Below, piece after piece: positions 7,966 through 18,900 of a DNA stretch of 64,000 nucleotides. How positions within the stretch are numbered: position 1 is the stretch's first letter; each line of letters begins with the position of its first letter. The notes below the pieces were generated by a model that had not been told where the DNA came from, did not search any database, and saw only the letters and a list, made by a program, of their open reading frames with translations. The position numbers and the translations under genes are program-made. This stretch comes from Acidobacteriota bacterium (GTDB taxonomy: Bacteria > Acidobacteriota > Thermoanaerobaculia > Multivoradales > JAGPDF01), in NCBI GenBank assembly GCA_014584695.1, contig JACTMI010000032.1, positions 41,265-105,264 on the forward strand, read 5' to 3'.

Positions 7966-10019
7966 CCGCAATCCTCCATTGCGAGTCGTCCCAGGCGGGT
8001 AACCGTTGTTGCGGGATTCACAGCAGTTGCAAGTGCCGACTCCTGTCGCCTCAGTCGTCGGTGTGCAGCGATGTGCTCCGGAATTGACAAGAGCTCCAGG
8101 TTGCGGGGGTGATGTCGAATTCCCGCAGGAAGTGCTGCCGTTGGGAACAGCCCCGCCTTGAGTGGGTTCTTGTGGTGAAGTGCAGAGATCCCACGTGTTC
8201 CTCTGGGGATCGCCGAGCTCAAACCTCTTCTCGCCGCAGCTTGAGAGACGCCTTTTGCGGCGCCTCGAAGCGCTGCCGAGCCGCCCGTTGCGATCAGTTC
8301 AAGACCAACTTCAAAGAGGCCTCCTGCAGAATAGGCCCCGGCACACTCGTCCACCTGAGGAGTCAGTCCAAACAGCCAGCCGACTGCCTCCCGCGCATGC
8401 TTCGTAGCACCCAGGGTCAGTGAGTCCCCAAAGCCAGCCGCGAAGTTACCGACGCTGTCGAGCCAGTCCTCGCCATAGTGGTCGAACAGATTGACCGGGT
8501 CGCTGACCACGTATCCGTATAGGTTCGTGTCATTGCCTGCGAAGCCGATCGGGTCCTTACCGACCCACCTCCCGGTCGCCGAGTCGTAGTCCCTCACCCC
8601 AAACCGCACCAGCCCCGTCTGCGAGTCATAGAGCCCCCCCGCAAATCCGAAGGGCTGGAACCCCGGATTCGTGTCCTGGTGGATGCGTCCCCAGGGGTCG
8701 TAGTCGATGCGTTGGGCGATGGCGCCGGTGGTGGTGTCGACGACGAGGCGGGCGCTGCCCAGGTGGTCGGTGAAGATGCGATAGGTGGTGCAGTTCTTGA
8801 CGATGTAGTCCGGGACGTTGATCTTGGTCGCGTAGACGAGCTCCGCGACGACGTTGCCGTCGCCGTCGAGCTCGGCCGCGGGGCGGAGCTGGCTCTGCCA
8901 GAGGAAGCCCTGGACCAGGACGCCATTGACCTTCTTGCCCACGCGGCGGTTCGCGGCGTCGATCAGGTACTCGATCTGGACGCCGTTGGGGAGCGAGACC
9001 GTGCGCAGGTTGCCGAAGACGTCGTAGCCGTAGGTCGTCGTCTCCGGGCCCTCGACCTTCGTCGACAGCTCGCCGTTGGCCGTGTAGGTGAAGCTCTTCG
9101 CGCCGTAGGTGAGGAGACGATCCTGGTCGTCGTAGGTCGCGCTCCCAGAGCCCCAGAAGTCGGAGAAGTTGACGCGATTCGAGTTGGCGTCGTAGCCGTA
9201 CGTCTCGACCACCACGCCGTCCTTCTGGACCTCGTCGAGCCTGCCGGCCAGGTCGTAGTGGTATTCCCAGACCGCGGTCACGCCGCCGATCGTCTCGGTC
9301 TTCCTCGTGATCCGGCCGCCGCCGTCCCGGTCGAGGTCGTAGGTCAGCACCGGTAGAGCGCCCGCCGAGGCCGTGTAGGTGTCGAGCTCCCCGAAGCTCG
9401 TGTAGGTCCGCTCGTCCGTCGACGTCCCGACCGTCGTCGTCTCGAGGAAGCCGGTCGTCGCGTCGTAGTCGAGATCCAGGGCTCCCACCTGGGTGAGCAG
9501 CCCGTCGTCGTCGTAGGCAAAGCTGGTCGAGAGCGTGCCGTTCAGCGTGCGCGAAGTCGGCTCGAAGGAGTCGTTGTAGCCGACCTCGACGCTGCCGGCG
9601 ATCGGCCCGGACCAGGTGACCGAGATGGGCAGCGAGCCGTCGTAATCGAAGGCGAGCGAGCCGCCGCCGGGCTCCGTGATCGAGACGAGGTGGCCGCTCG
9701 AGGAATGGTAGGCGTAGCCATAGGTCCCGTGCGGCGAGACCACGGAGTTCAGCCGCCCGGTCGTCGCACCGTAGACGAAGTCCACGGTCTGACCGTCCGG
9801 CCGCGTCACCAGCTCCAACTGGTGGTCCAAGTTGTAGGCGTAGAGCGTCCGGTCCTCCGCAAGACCCACCGCGGGCGGATCGTACTCCTCGGGGAGATCG
9901 ACCGCCGTGTGGTCGAATGTGTGCGCCGGCCGGCCGGGCGGTGTGATCGAGGTCAGGTTGCCGTTGGCGTCATAGGTGAACCCGATGACGCGCAGGTCCG
10001 GCAGGCGCTGCGTCAGCAC
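7956..10019 (-). CDS. Rhs protein with HNH-nuclease toxin tip
   Basis: A 687-residue Rhs protein. Residues ~10-510 are YD repeats (YAYNLDHQLELVTRP, YGYDANSNRV) ending in the core boundary ATGRWVGKDPIGF. The tip (516-687) ends in an HNH-type module: ALHHKNPLKAG, then HPRNLELLSIPEHIAAHR. It would act as a contact-dependent nuclease toxin. The annotated start is an internal GTG; in frame the core continues upstream to about 10045 (GREVHFTYDDADR) before a TGA, and a signal-peptide leader lies in another frame just upstream. The N-terminus of the original long Rhs protein therefore appears deleted. Overlaps its likely immunity gene. Confidence 0.8.
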   Translation of the reverse strand: MLTQRLPDLRVIGFTYDANGNLTSITPPGRPAHTFDHTAVDLPEEYDPPAVGLAEDRTLYAYNLDHQLELVTRPDGQTVDFVYGATTGRLNSVVSPHGTYGYAYHSSSGHLVSITEPGGGSLAFDYDGSLPISVTWSGPIAGSVEVGYNDSFEPTSRTLNGTLSTSFAYDDDGLLTQVGALDLDYDATTGFLETTTVGTSTDERTYTSFGELDTYTASAGALPVLTYDLDRDGGGRITRKTETIGGVTAVWEYHYDLAGRLDEVQKDGVVVETYGYDANSNRVNFSDFWGSGSATYDDQDRLLTYGAKSFTYTANGELSTKVEGPETTTYGYDVFGNLRTVSLPNGVQIEYLIDAANRRVGKKVNGVLVQGFLWQSQLRPAAELDGDGNVVAELVYATKINVPDYIVKNCTTYRIFTDHLGSARLVVDTTTGAIAQRIDYDPWGRIHQDTNPGFQPFGFAGGLYDSQTGLVRFGVRDYDSATGRWVGKDPIGFAGNDTNLYGYVVSDPVNLFDHYGEDWLDSVGNFAAGFGDSLTLGATKHAREAVGWLFGLTPQVDECAGAYSAGGLFEVGLELIATGGSAALRGAAKGVSQAAARRGLSSAIPRGTRGISALHHKNPLKAGLFPTAALPAGIRHHPRNLELLSIPEHIAAHRRLRRQESALATAVNPATTVTRLGRLAMEDCGCS
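8485..9850. repeat. Rhs core direct repeat, copy 2
   Basis: Partner of the repeat at 5970-7330. It lies inside the longer Rhs gene, whose core extends a further ~170 bp upstream than the displaced copy. Recombination between the two would delete the HNH tip and its immunity gene and join the core to the JAB tip. Confidence 0.8.
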
Positions 10020-10216
10020 GCGGTCGGCGTCGTCGTAGGTGAAGTGGACCTCGCGGCCGAAGCAACGTCATGGACGGAGATGGCGCCGGAGGTTCCTGCC
10101 ACGACGACGAAGCTGCCGTTGCTCTGGGGGACGGGCGAGAGCGCGAGGCCCGATGCGGTCGCGAGTCCGGTGGATACCATCACGATCGCCGCCGATGCGC
10201 GCGTGGAGAGGCTCAT
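10013..10216 (-). pseudogene. signal-peptide leader out of frame with the Rhs core
   Basis: From ATG 10216, 67 codons encode a signal peptide (TRASAAIVMVSTGLATASG) and the start of a mature domain (GSFVVVAGTSGAISVHDV), after which the frame runs into low-quality Ser/Thr/Pro sequence and stops at 10013. The downstream Rhs frame picks up coding quality at about 10045 in another phase. The leader and core look like two ends of one secreted Rhs gene joined by an internal deletion that left a frame error. A programmed frameshift cannot be excluded. Confidence 0.5.
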
Positions 10217-10243
10217 GACTCGACTCGCGGGGTGCGGATTACC

Positions 10244-11173
10244 TCAGCCTGCCGGTTCGAGGGTCAGGTCGTCGGCGATGGTGAAGACGAGCTCGAGGGG
10301 CTCGGCGGGGCTGCGGACCGTGAGGCGGAGCTTGCGCTCGACCTTCTCGCGGCGGACGAGCAGGGTGGCGACCTCGACCAGGCGCTCGCCGCCGCCGGTG
10401 ACGTCGAGGTTCCCGATCGTCAGCGCGACGAGGGCGTCGTCCGCCCCCCGCAACAGCTCGCTGACGGGGCGGCCGACGTAGCGCGTGACCTCGTCCGGGT
10501 CGGCGGCGTACTCGACCACCAGCTTCACGCACTGCGCGGCGCCGCACGGGGCGAGCTCGCGAGGCGTGACCCGCACGAGGTAGCCGACGGTGTTGCCGTC
10601 GCCCAGATCGAGAGTGTTCGGCCCCTCGATCGTCTCGCCCAGGCGCAGCGGCTGGCCGGCGAGCATGCGAACGCGCTCGTCCCAGGCGGCGCGCTCCCGC
10701 TCCCGGAGGTCCCAGACGCTGATCGAAGCCGAGCCGGGCGCCAGACCCGCGGCGGCGGCGCGCTGCGCCAGCAGCGCTTCCAGGCGCTCGACGCCGCGCA
10801 GGGCGGTGACCTCGCCGTCCTCCATCAGCTCGGTGACGAGCGCGAGGCCCTTGGCGTCGTCGGAGAGGCCGGGGAAGGGGTCCCGTCCGTCGATCGTGTA
10901 GCGGAGCTCCTCGAGCTCCTCCTCCCAGGCGAAAGCCCAGGCCGAGGCCCGGCGCACCAGGACGTGGCTCTTCGTCCTGGACCGCTGGTCACCCTGCGCG
11001 AAACCGGGCAGGCGGATCGACTCGCGATGCTCCGAGGTCAGGCGCCATCGGCTCCCCTCGGGGGGCGCGAAGCGGAGCGATTCGACCACCGGCTCACCGG
11101 CGCAGCCGGCGAGGAGCAGCAGCGCGGCGGTGAGCGTCGCGCCACGCACGGCGGGACTCGGCAGGTTTCGCAT
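10244..11173 (-). CDS. putative lipoprotein of unknown function
   Basis: A 309-residue exported protein. The start at 11173 has GGGAGG 6 nt upstream. The N-terminus ends in a lipobox (LLLAGC), so the mature protein would be lipid-anchored at the new N-terminal Cys. The rest is mixed alpha/beta with two Cys late on (ELAPCGAAQCV), perhaps a disulfide, and a C-terminal beta stretch (RLTVRSPAEPLELVFTI). No family recognised; it resembles DUF-type lipoproteins that measure as 'DUF6263-like' in appearance, but I cannot confirm that. Single gene. Confidence 0.65.
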   Translation of the reverse strand: MRNLPSPAVRGATLTAALLLLAGCAGEPVVESLRFAPPEGSRWRLTSEHRESIRLPGFAQGDQRSRTKSHVLVRRASAWAFAWEEELEELRYTIDGRDPFPGLSDDAKGLALVTELMEDGEVTALRGVERLEALLAQRAAAAGLAPGSASISVWDLRERERAAWDERVRMLAGQPLRLGETIEGPNTLDLGDGNTVGYLVRVTPRELAPCGAAQCVKLVVEYAADPDEVTRYVGRPVSELLRGADDALVALTIGNLDVTGGGERLVEVATLLVRREKVERKLRLTVRSPAEPLELVFTIADDLTLEPAG

Positions 11174-11357
11174 CGGAGCCTCCCAGGAGAGCCGGTGCCC
11201 CGAGCCATTCGGGCGGCACCGAGCCGGCAAAGAGCCAGACGGCAACCCGCAAACTGACGACAGCAAGCCGGAGCGAACTCTTTCCGCCCGCCCGCCGAAT
11301 GTCAAGCGAGCGGAGCCGCTCGCCGGGAGATCTGGTCCGGCCGCGGCGCGCCGCGCT

Positions 11358-12932
11358 TCAGTGCGCGGACAGAAGCTCGCCCCGCCGCGCCAGCCGCTCG
11401 AGATGGGCCTCGATCTGGCGCTCGGCCAAGGGGTGGAGGAGCGGGGGGGTGTCGGTGTAGACGAGCGGCAGGATTTCGGCCGCCGAGTGGTGACCGGCGC
11501 GCCAGGCGGCGAGGATCTGGCGCTCGCGGTCGAGGCGGTGGGCGAGGACGGCTTCGAGGGCGGCGTCGACGTCGAGGAGGGGGGCGCCGTGGGCGGGGAA
11601 GAGGGTGCGCAGGCCGCGCGCGCGCATCCGCTCGAGCGAGGCGAGGTAGTCGTCCATGTCGCCCTCGGGCGGGGCGATGACGATGGTCGAGAAGCCGGCG
11701 ACGAGGTCGCCGCCGAGCAGGTCGCCGGCGCCCTCGACCTCGAGCGCCAGGTGTCCGCGCGCGTGCCCCGGCGTGTGGTGAACGAGCAGCGTCATCGGCG
11801 GCGTGCCGGCGAGCTCGATCCGCTCGCCGCCGGCGAGCTGGCGGGCCACCGCGATGCCGCGGCTCGCCACCCGCTCCGCCGTCGCGGCGTGGGCCCACAC
11901 CGGGATCTCCAGCCGGCGGGCCAGCGCCGCCGCGCCGCCGACGTGGTCGGGGTGGTGGTGGGTCAGCAGGATCGCCACCGCGCGGCGGCCAAGCCGCTCC
12001 CGCGCCGCGTCGAGCGCGGCCAGCAGGCGCTCGTTCTCCCGCTCGCCGTCCGCGCCGGGATCGACCAGCAGCGCCTCGCCGTGGCCGACCAGGTGGACGT
12101 TGGTGTGCGAGGCCGGCGGCAGGGTCGCCGTGGCGAGCGGGAAGAGCAGGATGCCGGGCCGCAGCTCGATCCGGCGCAGCGGCCCGAGGTTCGCTTCCGA
12201 AGTGTCGAGCAGCCGGCCGAGCCCGCGCTCGGGACCCTCCTCGGCCAGCACGCGCAGCAGGTGGACGATCGGCGGCGCGGCCATCTCCCCGCCACCGCCG
12301 ACCCGCTCGAGCGCGCGCGCCGGGGCGATCCACTCCCCGGACTCGCTCTCGGGCGGCCCGGCCTCGGGCTCGCCGTCCGCCGCGCGCCACGCGGCGAGGA
12401 AGAAACGGTTGTCGAAGCGGACCGGCGCGAACGGCGGCGTCAGCCAGCGGCCGGCGAAGACGAGCCGGCCGGCGTCGAGCCGCGCGGCGCGCCCGGCGAG
12501 CAGCTCGGCGAGCGGCGGCCGCGCCGGCGCGCGGGCCGCGGCGCCGAGCCAGCCGCCTTCGGCGAGCAGGACCCCGGTCTCCTCGTAGAGCTCGCGCAGC
12601 GCCGCCGCGGCGAGGCCCGATGCGAGATCGGGGTCGCCGGAGAGCGTGGCGAGATCGGGGAGTCCCGGCGTCCGGCCGCCGGGCTGCGGATGGGCGGGCG
12701 TGCCCGAGACGGGGAGCGCCGCGTCGCCGCGCTCTAGGCCGCCGCCCGGGAAGGCCCGCCAGCCGCCCATGAAGGGGAGCGCGGACGCCCGCCGCAGCCA
12801 GAAGACTTCGAGCCCAGCGGGACCTTCGCGGTAGAGCACCACCGCCGCCGAGGGGCGCGGCGGGCGCACCGCTGGCGTGGACCCACCCGCCGCGGCGAGG
12901 ACGGCTTCGTAGAGCCCTTCGGCCCGGCTCAT
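11358..12932 (-). CDS. Nudix hydrolase - metallo-beta-lactamase-fold fusion
   Basis: A 524-residue cytosolic enzyme with two domains. Residues ~20-240 are Nudix-like, with FPGGGLERGD and the helix AALRELYEETGVLL of the Nudix box, interrupted by an insertion. Residues ~270-520 are an MBL-fold hydrolase with the metal motif THHHPDHVGG, a second ligand region HTPGHARGH and a late FPAHGAP, closest in look to LACTB2-type proteins. The Nudix half suggests hydrolysis of a nucleoside diphosphate or acyl-CoA derivative; the MBL half suggests a thioester or phosphodiester step. The ATG overlaps the stop of the DUF1684 gene (ATGA). Confidence 0.85.
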   Translation of the reverse strand: MSRAEGLYEAVLAAAGGSTPAVRPPRPSAAVVLYREGPAGLEVFWLRRASALPFMGGWRAFPGGGLERGDAALPVSGTPAHPQPGGRTPGLPDLATLSGDPDLASGLAAAALRELYEETGVLLAEGGWLGAAARAPARPPLAELLAGRAARLDAGRLVFAGRWLTPPFAPVRFDNRFFLAAWRAADGEPEAGPPESESGEWIAPARALERVGGGGEMAAPPIVHLLRVLAEEGPERGLGRLLDTSEANLGPLRRIELRPGILLFPLATATLPPASHTNVHLVGHGEALLVDPGADGERENERLLAALDAARERLGRRAVAILLTHHHPDHVGGAAALARRLEIPVWAHAATAERVASRGIAVARQLAGGERIELAGTPPMTLLVHHTPGHARGHLALEVEGAGDLLGGDLVAGFSTIVIAPPEGDMDDYLASLERMRARGLRTLFPAHGAPLLDVDAALEAVLAHRLDRERQILAAWRAGHHSAAEILPLVYTDTPPLLHPLAERQIEAHLERLARRGELLSAH

Positions 12933-13861
12933 TCGTGGACGGCGAGGGCGTACTTCTTCTCGCCCGCCTCGATCGCGAACAGGAGCTTGTTGCCGCGCGG
13001 CGGCAGCGGGCAGGTCGCGTAGGGCGAGAAGACGCAGGGGGGGTTGTAGGCGCGGTTGAAGTCGATCACCACCCGGCCGTCGACCGGCGGGTCGGTGTAG
13101 AGGAAGCGGCCGCCGCCGTAAGTCGCGCGGCCGTTGGTGGTGTCGCCGAAGACCAGAAAGAGCCGGCCGTCGCCGGTGTCGTCGAGCGCCAGCAGCCGGT
13201 GCTCGGCGCCGTCCCAACGGAAGACGACGTGGCCGGGCGAAGGCATCTTCTCGACGTAGCCGAGGACGTTCGGCACCTCGACCTCGCGCGGCGTCGGGGC
13301 CGGCTCGAAGCGCGCCTCGACGCGCCAGCGGCGGTCGGCGGGGTAGTAGTCGAGACCGCGGAAAGCGGCGAGCGCCGGCGCGGCGCTGTCCTTGATCCGC
13401 ACCGCCGCGCGGCCGGCGCGCCGGATGGCGTAGAAGCTGACGGTGCCCACCTCGAGCACCGTCGGCGCGCCGCCGCGGTCGTCGGCCAGGTCGAGCGAGG
13501 TGACCGGCTTGCCGCCGCTGCGCACGGCGACGCCGGGCGCGGCGGTGAAGCGGATCCGCTCGCCGTCGACCTGGAGCGTGCCGACCGCCGCGGGCGCCGC
13601 CTTGGGCAGCACGACGCGGCTCTCCGCGGCGCTGCCGACCCGGTTCTCGCCCGGCTCGAGCCAGCCCAGGCCGACCAGGGTGAGCCAGCCGTCCGGCCGG
13701 CGGAGCCGCTCGTCGCGGTTCTTCTTCCAGGCCGCGAGCGAGCTGTCGAAGTCGTCCGGAGCCGGCGTCACGCCCGCCAGGGGAGCGGCGAGCGTCAGGA
13801 GAACCGCGGCCGCGAGGGCCAACGGGCAGGCCGGGCGGAGCGAGCGGAGTGGCTGGAGCAT
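12929..13861 (-). CDS. DUF1684 domain-containing secreted protein
   Basis: About 310 residues with a signal peptide (hydrophobic stretch LALAAAVLLTLAAPLAGV). Hallmarks of DUF1684 are the N-terminal WKKNRDERLRRPDGWLTLVG and the C-terminal FNRAYNPPCVFSPYATCPLP. The biochemical role of the family is not established. ATG at 13861 is preferred, with GAGGTG 6 nt upstream; a GTG two codons earlier is possible. Translationally coupled to the Nudix-MBL gene downstream. Confidence 0.85.
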   Translation of the reverse strand: MLQPLRSLRPACPLALAAAVLLTLAAPLAGVTPAPDDFDSSLAAWKKNRDERLRRPDGWLTLVGLGWLEPGENRVGSAAESRVVLPKAAPAAVGTLQVDGERIRFTAAPGVAVRSGGKPVTSLDLADDRGGAPTVLEVGTVSFYAIRRAGRAAVRIKDSAAPALAAFRGLDYYPADRRWRVEARFEPAPTPREVEVPNVLGYVEKMPSPGHVVFRWDGAEHRLLALDDTGDGRLFLVFGDTTNGRATYGGGRFLYTDPPVDGRVVIDFNRAYNPPCVFSPYATCPLPPRGNKLLFAIEAGEKKYALAVHE

Positions 13862-13969
13862 CTGCACACCTCGAAAGAGGCCGGCGGCGTCCAGACCGCG
13901 AACGCCGCGCCGGCTCCCGCGGAGCTTAGCGCAGGGAGGGCTCGGCCTCGGGCGGCCGGCGGCGCCGAA

Positions 13970-15115
13970 TCAGTCGAACTGGAAGTCGCGGACGAAGTGG
14001 CAGGTGTAGCCGCCCGGGTTCTTCTCGAGGTAGTCCTGGTGGTAGTCCTCGGCCGGCCAGAAATCCCCCGCTGCCGAGATCTTCGTCACCACCGGCCGCC
14101 GCCACTTGCCCGAGGCGTCGACGCGCGCCTTGACCTGCTCCGCGGTCGCGCGCTGCGCCTCCGAGAGGTAGAAAATCTCCGAGCGGTACTGGGTGCCGAC
14201 GTCGTTGCCCTGGCGGTTCGGCGTGGTCGGGTCGTGGATGCGGAAGAACTCGAGCAGCAGCTGCTCGTAGGTCAAGCGGCTGGGGTCGAAGACGACGCGG
14301 ATCGACTCGGCGTGACCGCTGGTGCCGGTCTTGACGTCGCGATAGGTGGCCTTCGGCAACAGGCCGCCGGTGTAGCCGACCTCGGTCTCGACGACGCCCG
14401 GCAGCTGTCGCAGCAGCTCTTCCATGCCCCAGAAGCAGCCGCCGGCGAGCAGCGCCGTCTCCCGCCCGGCGCCCTTCGGCTCGCCCGTCTCGGCCCCGCC
14501 GCCGCCGCTGCCCTGCTTGCGGAACAGCGGCAGGTAAGCGCCGTAGCCCTCGGCCTCGAGGCGGTCGACCGGCACGAAGCGCAGCGCGGCGGAGTTCATG
14601 CAGTAGCGCAGCCCCGTCGGCCGCGGCCCGTCGGGGAAGACGTGGCCGAGGTGCGAGTCGGCGTGCTTCGACCGGACCTCGGTGCGCGACATCCAGAGCG
14701 TGCGATCCTCGCGCTCGACCACGTTGGCGCTCTCGAGCGGCCGCGTGAAGCTCGGCCAGCCGGTGCCCGAGTCGTACTTGTCGCGCGAGGAGAACAGCGG
14801 CTCGCCGGAGACGACGTCGACGTAGATGCCGGCCTCCTTCGAGTCCCAGTAGTCGTTCTGGAACGCCCGCTCGGTCCCCTCGTGCTGGGTCACCTTGTAC
14901 TGCAGCGGCGTCAGCCGCCGCTTGAGCTCGTCGTCGGAGGGCTTGGTCCAGCTCTTCATCGCTTCCTGGCTCCAGGGGGCTCGGGTCGGGGTCTCCGCGG
15001 CGGCCTCGGCACGGCAGCCGGCGAGGCCCACCGCGGCGCACGCCAGAGCGGCGCAGACCGAGGCCAACGCGCGGGCCCGCGAAGAAATCGACCGTCCAAT
15101 GCGAAACGTGGGCAT
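13970..15115 (-). CDS. msrBA: bifunctional peptide-methionine sulfoxide reductase MsrB-MsrA, exported
   Basis: A ~381-residue fusion that repairs both R- and S-methionine sulfoxide in proteins. It is exported: an N-terminal signal with a lipobox-like LAGC suggests an envelope lipoprotein. MsrB comes first (~55-195) with GTGWPSF and the catalytic Cys in [11 protein letters not shown]; MsrA follows (~225-380) with the active-site GGCFWGMEE and the late HQDYLEKNP. This B-A order is reversed relative to the A-B order of PilB-type fusions. ATG 15115 is preferred over 15124 because GGAAGG abuts the earlier ATG. Confidence 0.93.
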   Translation of the reverse strand: MPTFRIGRSISSRARALASVCAALACAAVGLAGCRAEAAAETPTRAPWSQEAMKSWTKPSDDELKRRLTPLQYKVTQHEGTERAFQNDYWDSKEAGIYVDVVSGEPLFSSRDKYDSGTGWPSFTRPLESANVVEREDRTLWMSRTEVRSKHADSHLGHVFPDGPRPTGLRYCMNSAALRFVPVDRLEAEGYGAYLPLFRKQGSGGGGAETGEPKGAGRETALLAGGCFWGMEELLRQLPGVVETEVGYTGGLLPKATYRDVKTGTSGHAESIRVVFDPSRLTYEQLLLEFFRIHDPTTPNRQGNDVGTQYRSEIFYLSEAQRATAEQVKARVDASGKWRRPVVTKISAAGDFWPAEDYHQDYLEKNPGGYTCHFVRDFQFD

Positions 15116-15285
15116 CGCAATCATCCTTCCACGAACGTTACGTCTCCCACACCCGCCTCGGATGCAACCCCCGCGCCCGAGGTTTCACCGCCCCGTCCCC
15201 GCCCCCGCCAGCGCGCGGACCACACCTCTGAACCCCTTCCGCCAAGTCGCGAGTCCACACCAGCCTCGGCCTCGCAAGGTTCAAG

Positions 15286-15790
<505 letters not shown>

Positions 15791-15915
15791 CCTGTTCCGT
15801 TCCGAGTCCACGGCGTTTCAGGGCCGCTTCCCGGGGGGCCGAATCCTCGTTAGTCTGGATCGGGCTCCGGTGAAGATGGAGCGAGTGACCGAGTGACCGA
15901 GTGAGGGAGCGAGAG

Positions 15916-18900
15916 ATGTCGAGAGGGTGGCGCGCTGGCTGGACTCGGCGGGTGGCGGTGACGGTGGCTGGGGCGATGGCGGCGGTCGGGGGCGCGGTTT
16001 CGTTGTTTCCGAGTCCGGCGCTCGGAGCTCCGGCGGAGCCGGCGGGTGCGGTCGGCGGGACGGCGACGGGTGCTGCGGACGAGGCGGAGCCCTGGTTCGG
16101 CAAGCTCGAGTTCCGCTCGATCGGGCCGGCGATCGGGGGGCGGGTGTCGCGGGTGGCGGGGGTGGCGGGGGATCCGCTGACCTGGTACGCGGCGACGGCT
16201 CAGGGCGGGGTCTGGAAATCGGAGGATGGCGGGCGGTCGTTCCGGCCGATCTTCGACGACCAGCCGGCCTCCTCGCTCGGCGCGATCGCGGTGGCCCCTT
16301 CGGATCCGAACGTCGTCTACGTCGGCGCGGGCGAGGCGAACATCCGCGGCAACGTCGCGGCGGGAAACGGCATCTACAAGTCGACCGACGCCGGCAAGAG
16401 CTGGCGCCAGGTGTGGAAGTCGATCGGCCAGATCGGCACCATGGCCGTCCACCCCACCGATCCCGACGTCGCCTTCGCGGCCGTGCTCGGCAGCGCTTTC
16501 GGGCCCGGCCCGCAGCGCGGTGTCTTCCGGACCGAAGACGGCGGGATCTCCTGGCGCCGCGTCTTGTTCGTCGACGAGCAGACCGGCGCTTCGGACGTCG
16601 CGTTCGATCCGGCGAATCCGCGCCGCCTGTTCGCCGGCACCTGGCAGGCGCGGCGGCAGCCCTGGGGGATGACCAGCGGCGGCCCGGGCGGCGGTCTCTG
16701 GTTCTCCGGCGACGGCGGCGAGAGCTGGACGCGGGTCGAGCACGAGGGGCTGCCGCAGCCGCCGTGGGGAAAGGTCGGCGTGCAGGTGGCCCCCTCCGAC
16801 AGCCGTCGGGTCTATGCCCTGATCGAGGCCGAAGAGGGGGGCCTCTTCCGCTCGGACGACGGCGGCGAGAGCTGGCGGCGCGTCAACGCCCACCGCGCGC
16901 TGCGGCAGCGGGCCTGGTACTACTCGGTGCTGACGATCGATCCCCGCAACCCGGACGTGGTCTGGTTTCCGCAGGTCCACCTGCTCAAGACGATCGACGG
17001 CGGCTCGACCATCACCTCGGTGCCCGGCCTCTCGCACGCCGACCACCACGACGTCTGGATCGATCCCGCCGAGCCGCGGCGGATGATCTCCGGCCACGAC
17101 GGTGGCGTCGACCTCTCGGTCGACGGCGGCAAGAGCTGGTGGGCGCCCAAGCTGCCGCTGGCGCAGTTCTACAACCTCGACGTCGACGACCGCGAGCCCT
17201 ACCACGTCGGCGGCACGATCCAGGACCAGGGGACGGCGAGCGGCCCCTCGAACAGCCTCAAAGCGGGCGGCATCGCGCTCTCCGAGTGGACCTACGTCGG
17301 CGGCGGCGAAGCGGGCGACTTCGTCTACGACGAGCGGCAGCCGGGGGTGGTCTACGCCGGTGAGTACGGTGGCTATCTCTCGCACTTCGACGAGCGGACC
17401 TCCCAGGCGCGAATGATCGGCATCTACCCGACCAACCCCTCCGGGCGGGCGCCGTCCGAGCTGCGGCACCGCTTCCAGTGGACCGCGCCGCTCGCCACCT
17501 CGCCGCACGACCCGCGCGTGCTCTACCACGGCGGCGAACGGCTCTTCCGCACCCTCGACCGGGGCGAGAGCTGGAGCGCGATCAGCCCCGACCTGACCCG
17601 CAACGACCGCTCGAAGCAGCAGTGGTCCGGCGGCCCGATCACCGGCGACAACACCGGCGTCGAGGTCTACGGCACGATCTTCTCGGTCGCCGAGTCGCCG
17701 CTCGCCGCGGGGACGATCTGGGCCGGCACCGACGACGGCCGCGTCCACGTCACCCGCGACGGCGGCGCGAGCTGGAGCGAGGTGACGCCGCCCGGGATGC
17801 CGGAATGGGGGACGGTCGAGGGCCTCGAGCTGTCGCGCCGGGCGGAGGGGACGGCCTACGTCGTCGTCGACGCCCACCGTCTCGACGACTACCGGCCCCA
17901 CCTGTTCCGCACCCGCGACGGCGGCCGCAGCTGGGAGAGCCTCGCGAAGGGGTTGCCGCAGGACGTCCACCTGTTCGCCGTGCGCGAAGACCCCGAGCGG
18001 CCGGGCCTGCTCTTCCTCGGCCACGAGCAGGGCGTCTCGATGTCGCGCGACGACGGGCGCAGCTGGCAGCGACTGAAGCTCAACCTGCCGACGGTGGCGG
18101 TGGTCGACCTCGAAGTCCGCCACGGCGACCTCATCCTCGCCACCCGCGGCCGCTCGATCTGGATCCTCGACGACCTGACGCCGCTGCGCGAGTGGAGCGA
18201 CGAGGTCGCCGCGCGGCCGCTCCACCTGTTCGCGCCGCGCCCGGCGGTGCGGTGGCGGCTGGGCTGGAGCTGGGGGCAGGCGCACGAGGGGCTGGGCGCC
18301 AACCCGCCTTACGGCGCGGTGCTCTCGTATCACCTCGCCAAGGCGCCGGAGGGGCCGGTGATCCTCGAGGTGCTGGACGCCGACGGCGCCCTCGTCCGCC
18401 GGCTCGACAGCGCGGTGCCGCCGGTGATCCAGGCCGAAGACGATCCGGACGAGCCGACGCCGGCGCCGAAGGCGGCGCTCCAGGCGACGGCCGGGCTCCA
18501 TCGCGCGGTCTGGGACCTCCGCTACGAGGGCGCCCGGCGGCTCGAGCGGGCCAAGATCGATCTCGGCAGCCCGCACGCCGGGCCGCTGGCGCCGCCGGGT
18601 CGCTACACCTTGCGCCTCAAGGTCGGCGAGGCGGTCGCGGAGACGACGGTCGAGGTGCGGCCCGATCGGCGCAGCCCCGTGCCGGTCGCGGAGATGCGCG
18701 CGGCCTTCGATCGGATGCGGGAGCTGCGGGACACCATCTCGCGCGTCGTCGACCGGATCGAGGAGATCCGCTGGCTCCAGCCGCAGCTCCTCGACCTGGC
18801 GCGGCGGCTCGAGGGGGACGCCGCCGCGGCCGAGCTGGTCGAGCTCGCCCGACGGTCGGCGGCGAGCCTCGACGAGCTGGAGCGCGAGCTGCACAACCCG

